From NCBI RefSeq assembly GCF_021917145.1, contig NC_061063.1, positions 6,267,944 through 6,331,943 on the forward strand: 64,000 nucleotides of DNA, in the 5' to 3' direction. This document shows, in pieces, positions 58,777-64,000 of this stretch. The position numbers and the translations under genes were made by a program. This DNA is from Hypomesus transpacificus. Taxonomy: Eukaryota > Chordata > Actinopteri > Osmeriformes > Osmeridae. Below the pieces are notes generated by a model. It saw only the letters and a list, made by a program, of their open reading frames with translations, ran no database searches and was not told the origin of the DNA. The stretch's first letter is position 1; the number at the start of each line of letters is the position of its first letter.

Positions 58777-61467
58777 ATGGAATGCTTGAGTTTTTCATTG
58801 ATTCATCATGGTTGCTTTTGTATTGGAGATACATCTTCCACTTGTAAGGACACCACATACGCCGAGATCAATTTCAACAGAGATGATCAAAACCAGGCCA
58901 CCAATGGTGAGTAACCTGAGAACTTACCCAAAGGTTAATGTGCGTTTGTATATGTGAGAGTGTATTTGCGAGTGCATGTGTGTAAGTACATATATGGACA
59001 AGAGCCAAGTTTGCTGAGGGAAGCTATCAGTCAGGTGACTGACAGACTAACTGACTGAGCTGTTAGAAAATTATTTACCTTAAAAAAACGGGCGGACAAA
59101 CCACAAAACACATTTTAACTCAATAATAAATTTTTATTCATATTCAAATTTCCATGACAGGCCCATACATCTTGATCATATTATGTATGACAAATTTCAG
59201 GTATGTAATACTCCTGAAAGAATACAGGCACAAAATGATCAGAAAATGATGAATGTGGACCAGGGCCCACTACAGTGCAGGGCTTCCCAGGAGCTATTTT
59301 CCTTTTGACAAAATGAGTGAATAAGGCATTCTTAGTTGATTGTGGTGTACAATAATTTGTAAACATAACTGTATGGGACAGTTATGTTTACTAGATTTTA
59401 TACAAAATATAAATAATCAAACATACTGTGTTCCTCAGCTGGTAATGCTGCCTCCCAGCAGCAGGTGGGGTCAAAGGTCATCCCAGGAGGTCGCAACCCA
59501 GTAAGAGTGGCTCTGGTGGTTCTCGGTGTTCTTCTGATAGGTGCCGTCATCACTCTTGTGGTTATCTGTGAGTGGGACTGGAAGTGCTTAATTAATTTCA
59601 AAGATTGTAGAAGCACAGGAAATAGATACAGTGTAAGTATAGATATAGAGACATGGCATTCCTAAAGCCCTCACTGCAGAAAGGCTAAATGTTTAGATGA
59701 TGGAGGCCTTCATGGCCAGTTGGTGATCCATCCCCAGAGAACTGATTGAAAGCAAGCTAGACACACACACACACATAAACAATGTCTAATAGAATATTGC
59801 CCAATTCTGATGGGGGGAGGGGCGTAACCAGTGGCTCACGTTTGAGTGTGTATACCACTGCTTGAGGGTTTTCCTCAGGGGTCTGGGTCCGAATCTGGTC
59901 CAGGCCCTTTCCTGCATGTCCTCCCCTTTCTCTCCCTTTCATTTCTTCACTTCACATCCCAATGAAGCAGAACTGTATACTGAAATGAAAGGAGAGAACT
60001 TTCTTATAAAGGCACAAAAGCTGTTTTCAGAATGAGTTTCACCGTAATATGCATTACATGCATGACCAGTACATATGGAGGGTATAGCTCAGTGGTTAGA
60101 GCTGTACATTGCTGTAAATGCGTCTTCTAAATTAATATGTTAACATGGTACTCTTGACAGACCATTAAATTACAAAAATATATTGTTCCTGACCTAAAGT
60201 GAGTTTTCTGATTATCCTTAGCCTATTTTAAATGCTACCTAACATGGATTTTTATTAAGTAGATACAACAATCAAGAGTGAACATCAAGAGTCAACAATC
60301 AAGAGTGAAACTGATCATTTTTCAAACAAAACACCGATAGAAATCACACAGGTCAGCACAGTCTATGCATGTTGATTTTTCTGAGTTTTCTGAATGTACA
60401 GTGTTATTATGCATTAAACAGTGATGTTAACTTATCAACATGAAAAGGGGGAAATTATTTGAAATATGTCAGTAGAAGCTGAAGGAAATACCACATCCAA
60501 CTGATGTTAATAAAGGTGTGAGATCTCCTGCAGGATGTTTCCCTCAACACACCCACTGTATCTCAATGTCATTATTTTACTATGAGGGGATATGAGTTGT
60601 CCCACACTACTCAGCCAAAATTCTGTGTGCAGACGGCAAAAAGGATCCCCAATATGGCCCTGACTGGAAGTACTTTGGAGGAAAGTGCTACTACTTCTCC
60701 TCTGATATGAAGAACTGGCCAGAGAGTAGAGATGCCTGCATCTCCAGCGGAGGTCACCTGGTCATCATTGAGACTGAAGAGGAGCAGGTATGTTTCTATT
60801 GACTCACTATAATGATGGATTGTGGATGGACTGTGATAAAATAAACTCACAGGTACACGTGACTTGGTGCACAACTTTCAGTAGAATTGCACAAAACCAA
60901 GAACACAAATTTAAATGATTAAAAAAAACTTCTGCACATGGGTGATACAATACAAAGCATAATTAACCATGACATTGTATTTAGGATTTCTTGATAAAGG
61001 AACTTGGTGAAAAAATAAAACTTGACAATCAAGAAGACAAGTTCTGGATTGGGCTGACTGACCTGAAGGAGGAGGGAACTTGGTTATGGGTGGACAATTC
61101 AAAACTCAATCAGAATAAAAGGTTTGGTCAATCTCATGGAGTCTTAAAATATATACTTTACTTTTACAGCGCAGGTGTGATGTACCATCCATTTGAAAAA
61201 TTCACCTTGATACAAATTGGTACTTACATTTGGTACAAATTGGTAATTATAACCAACTGTGTTCTATTCTTACGCAGTTTCTGGTTAAAAGACGAGCCTG
61301 ATAACTGGAAAGGACCTGATAATAAACAGCATGATGGTGAAGACTGTGTTAGAATGGGGGAACTTCAACCCATCAGTAAATGTTGGCTTGATAAATTTTG
61401 TTCAGCAATTCAAAGGAGAATATGTGAGTCAAATACCAGTAGAACAATATGCCAAAGTAAAACCTAA
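58777..61467 (+). CDS. C-type lectin domain receptor, type II membrane protein (CD209/CLEC4-like)
   Basis: Five exons on the plus strand: 58777-58906 (start uncertain), 59439-59567, 60633-60787, 60985-61121, 61278-61467. Phases add up to 246 residues. Exon 1 gives a cytoplasmic tail with TTYAEI. Exon 2 encodes a single membrane helix (about residues 65-86, VALVVLGVLLIGAVITLVVI). Exons 3-5 form one C-type lectin domain with no long stalk: conserved Cys in GKCYYF, RDAC, EDC, KFC and RRIC, and the FWIGL core motif. The usual calcium/sugar motif EPN is EPD and WND is WLD, so classical mannose binding is doubtful. Exon 1 could instead start at an acceptor (CTTGTAAG|GAC) near 58854, fed by an unseen exon. 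Known relatives are leukocyte pattern-recognition receptors. Orthology cannot be settled because this family expands lineage by lineage in fish. Confidence 0.88.
59101..59298 (-). repeat. Right arm of the inverted repeat, inside lectin intron 1
   Basis: Reverse-complement counterpart of 56988-57228; shares CATGACAGGCCCATA, TACTCCTGAAAGAATACAGG and CAAAATGATCAGAAAATGAT in the opposite sense. It lies between lectin exons 1 and 2. Confidence 0.85.
59359..59391. repeat. Perfect 14-bp hairpin in lectin intron 1
   Basis: GTAAACATAACTGT at 59359-59372, loop ATGGG, exact complement ACAGTTATGTTTAC at 59378-59391. It lies 60 bases beyond the inverted-repeat arm and 47 bases before exon 2. Confidence 0.85.
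60076..60140 (+). mobile_element. Internally deleted tRNA-type SINE fragment
   Basis: GAGGGTATAGCTCAGTGGTTAGAGC resembles a tRNA 5' half with an A-box, then the sequence jumps to GCTGTAAATGCGTCTTCTAAAT, the usual fish SINE tail. The anticodon arm and B-box are missing, so it is not a tRNA gene. Confidence 0.6.
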
Positions 61468-61660
61468 TAGTCCAATATTTCAAGTAGCAGTTGGTTTCTT
61501 TGTCTACGTTAGTGATTAAATAAGCATCTAAATACCCTTGTGCAAAAGAAATGCTAACATGCATAAACATGTTATTGTGATGGTGTTCATATACTGTAAC
61601 ATAAGCTTTGGAGATAATGCCAACATTTATTGATTCAATTAAACATCAAAAGGTACCAAT
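61468..61660 (+). other. Lectin gene 3' untranslated region
   Basis: Follows the TAA at 61465-61467. The likely polyadenylation signal is ATTAAA near 61639. The extent is approximate. Confidence 0.45.
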
Positions 61661-62413
61661 CTGTTTTGGTGTTTTTATTTAAAAAAAAAAAGAGTAATAA
61701 TAATGTTTTCAACCGAACACAACCCGGAGCCTTCTATGAGTTGAGACCATTATGAATGACACTTGTTCCTGTATCAGTCAAACAACTTATAAATCATACA
61801 GCACAGGTATGGCCTCAAGCTTATAGAGAAATGTCTCACTTTCCTCATTGATAATAAAACTATCAAAGTGTCGACAATGTCAAGGAATACACACTTGCAT
61901 TCCCACGTCTAAATGTAAGATGAATGTCCTAATATGGGCATACATGTCAAACGTCAGGGATTCAGTTATGTTACAAAGTACAGCCAACATACCATCTTGG
62001 ATAATGACAATACATAAACTACAGTTCACATGAAGTGCATCACTTTTGAAGATTTTGAACCTTCATATTATGAGCATTATGACAATTCCTTTGAATCATA
62101 TTTGATGGTTACTTAGTTCTTCAGACTAGTGTTATTTCCGTGGCCCTGACAAAACCACTCTGATCCTCCAATTGCAGCATGGAAATCGAGAGCTGAAGAC
62201 TCTCTCCATATCCTAGCTACGCAACAGCGTCATACTGGGTGGTACACACACATACACCCCTCTGCTTCAAAACCTTGACATGTGGATCCCGGCCGTCGAC
62301 CATCCAGTCCTACCTGAACAGCATGGACAGTATTTGTGTGTATTTGCATGTAAACAAGGTGTGTGTGTGAGAGAGCAGCTGATCAGTCATGCTGTCCTCT
62401 CAGATCACAGTGC
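61661..62413. other. Intergenic between lectin gene and zmym4-like gene (convergent 3' ends)
   Basis: No exon or clear repeat; A11 at 61679-61691. Contains the 3' ends of both genes. Confidence 0.5.
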
Positions 62414-63803
62414 TCAGTCTGAGTCTTCGTCATCATCACCCCCCAAAGCTGGAGGGGAGGACAGCTCGTCCTCCATCTTATCTCCTTCTCCTCCCTCCTC
62501 CGGCCTCAGATGCATCTCTCGGACTGTGAGGATGCGCGTGAGCATGGTTTCCATGGTGGTGTCGTCGAGGGGCGTCGAGGAGAACCACAGGGGGCTGTTG
62601 GGAACGCAAGAGCGTTCTGGGTGGAGGTAGAACACGTTGGTCCTCTGCTTTACTGACTCTGAACTGGAGGGAGAAGAGACGGTGACACTGTTGTTGATGT
62701 GGTTACTACAACAACTAAGGAAGGCTTTGTGTGGTAACATGAAGTGAGTGAGTGAGTAAGTGAGGGAGAGTTCTTGACTGTGCCTGCATCACTCACCACT
62801 TTGACAGGTAGAAGTCGTAGAGTCGTACAGGACAGCGGAGAGGGTTGTCATCGTTCTCGACCATCTCCAGCATCTTCTCCTGCTCCTCCCTCTTCCTCTT
62901 TGCTGTCACTCCTTCTGCTTCTGGAACATTCATATGGATCATTCACCCTTAATGTGTTCTACAGTATATGGAGATATGTAATAAAGGGTAGGATACCATA
63001 AAACGGAAACAAAAATAAACATTGTGTGTGTCCATGTTTAATGAGTTTCCATCGCATAACAAGTGTTAGGCTGCACACAAAGGAAATCATGACAAAATGA
63101 AAAGGTAGTGTTCATACCAGCAGGCGGATCCTTGAAGGAGAGGGGCGGATAGAAACGCAAGAAGTTGGTTTTGGAGCCATCGAAGCTGGAGCGCGTGCAG
63201 CGCATGACGTGGCCAAAGGAGAGCTGGTGATGCTGGGCAGGCGTGCGGAAGTGGAAGTACTTGGTGCAGAAGAAGAGGAGGGTGTTGAGCAGCACGATGG
63301 GGGAGTAGGCCCCCAGCTGCTTACAGCCCCACAGGTACTCCTCCTCCACCCTAGAGTGGATGTAGCCTGTGTGGGGGTGGGGTGGGGTTAAGCACTCTTC
63401 CACAAAAGATATGTTGATATTGTGTGTGTAAGTGTGCGTTTATGTGTGTGTTTACCACTGTCTGTGATGGTGGGTTCAAAGTCCTTCAGCAACTTTGTGA
63501 TCTCCATGGTGAACTTGCTGTAGAACAGATCAGTGAAGATGTTCTCCATGCGGGAATTTTCAAACAGGTGCTGCGGAGAGAGAGAGGGGGCAGGTTATCA
63601 CCCGGCGGCCGCAACGTCAAAGCAGCATGGCTGTGTGCTGTGAAGTCTTACCTGCTGCAGACACAGGCACAGGTAGAACAGGCTGTCTGGGGAGTAGCGC
63701 TGTCCGTCGGGGCGCTGCACCTCACTGATGAAGCGACAGAGGCCGAAGCCCAGTTCGGCCGTGGTGCACTTGAGCACGTCCTCCTTCAGGACCATGGGCC
63801 GAG
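62414..63803 (-). CDS. zmym4: ZMYM-family zinc finger protein, C-terminal exons (most like ZMYM4), partial
   Basis: Five last coding exons on the minus strand: 63652-63803, 63456-63570, 63118-63366, 62797-62920, 62414-62663 (stop). Junctions are in phase: ...LCLCLQQ|HLFENSRMENIFTDL..., TDS|GYIHSRVEEEYLW, and LSKC|SESVKQRTNVFYLHPE. This is the conserved C-terminal DUF3504 domain of ZMYM2/3/4 proteins: RRPDG-like QRPDGQRYSPDSLFYLCL, CKQLGAYSPIVLLNTLLFF, NPLRCPVRLYDFYLSKC and NSPLWFSSTPLD. The end is acidic (GGDDDEDSD). These proteins are nuclear, with upstream MYM zinc fingers that lie beyond the right edge. The synteny with 1p34-p35 genes favours zmym4, but zmym2/3/6 relatives are not excluded by sequence alone. 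Confidence 0.85.
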
Positions 63804-64000
63804 CTGGGACCAGAACAAACACAATGGTTAGGCTACGGTCTCAATAGGACCAGGCGCTACTCCATACAAGGACAGAACAATGATGGGGAAGTAAAGGGCA
63901 GTTGGGCGGGCTGAATGTGGTGATGTTGGATATACCCTGAGGTTAGTGTTGTGACTACACAACTATACCAAGGGACAGTAAGTGTGAGAGTGTATGCAGA

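Noticed and set aside
60076..60140. tRNA gene (GGTATAGCTCAGTGGTTAGAGC start)
   Set aside because: The anticodon and T arms are missing and the sequence continues into a SINE tail.

Overview
The window is nuclear DNA of a ray-finned (teleost) fish. The vertebrate genes are split into short exons with GT/AG borders. Intergenic and intronic DNA is full of long CA/GA microsatellites. It carries a tRNA-headed SINE in two orientations, a 5'-truncated fish LINE and a LINE-type 3' tail common in teleost genomes. No bacterial, viral or CRISPR-like system is present, and I found no clear sign of an undescribed defence or mobile system. The interesting material is alternative gene starts, splicing and repeats.

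Layout: nearly all genes are read on the minus strand, so they are given here from low to high coordinates. About 1-32.7 kb is the 5' end of macf1, a giant cytoskeletal spectraplakin. Only alternative first exons lie here: 28.1-28.35 kb with a noncoding leader at 32.4-32.7 kb, 23.28-23.5 kb, and a candidate third start at 3.24-3.29 kb. All three end in codon phase 1, so all can join the same exon 2 (start of the actin-binding domain), which lies beyond position 1. The rest of this third is repeat-rich intron. 34.4-35.6 kb is ndufs5 (complex I), immediately upstream of macf1 on the same strand, the order I recall for the human locus. 36.0-44.3 kb is rnf19b (RBR E3 ubiquitin ligase, 9 coding exons, complete), probably with a remote noncoding first exon at 51.63-51.95 kb. 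53.3-55.5 kb is ak2 (mitochondrial adenylate kinase, 6 exons, complete).

58.8-61.5 kb is the only plus-strand gene: a type II membrane C-type lectin receptor (CD209/CLEC-like) with a TTYAEI tyrosine motif, flanked by an inverted pair of diverged repeats. 62.4-63.8 kb holds the last five coding exons of a ZMYM-family zinc-finger gene, most likely zmym4, running off the right edge. macf1, ndufs5, rnf19b, ak2 and zmym4 all have human orthologues on 1p34-p35, so the block is conserved synteny with local rearrangement.

The genes are not a functional operon. ndufs5 and ak2 serve mitochondria, rnf19b is a membrane ubiquitin ligase, macf1 links actin to microtubules, and the lectin is an immune-type receptor. 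Coding coordinates below were built by reading splice sites and checking that codon phases add up. UTR ends and promoters are approximate.
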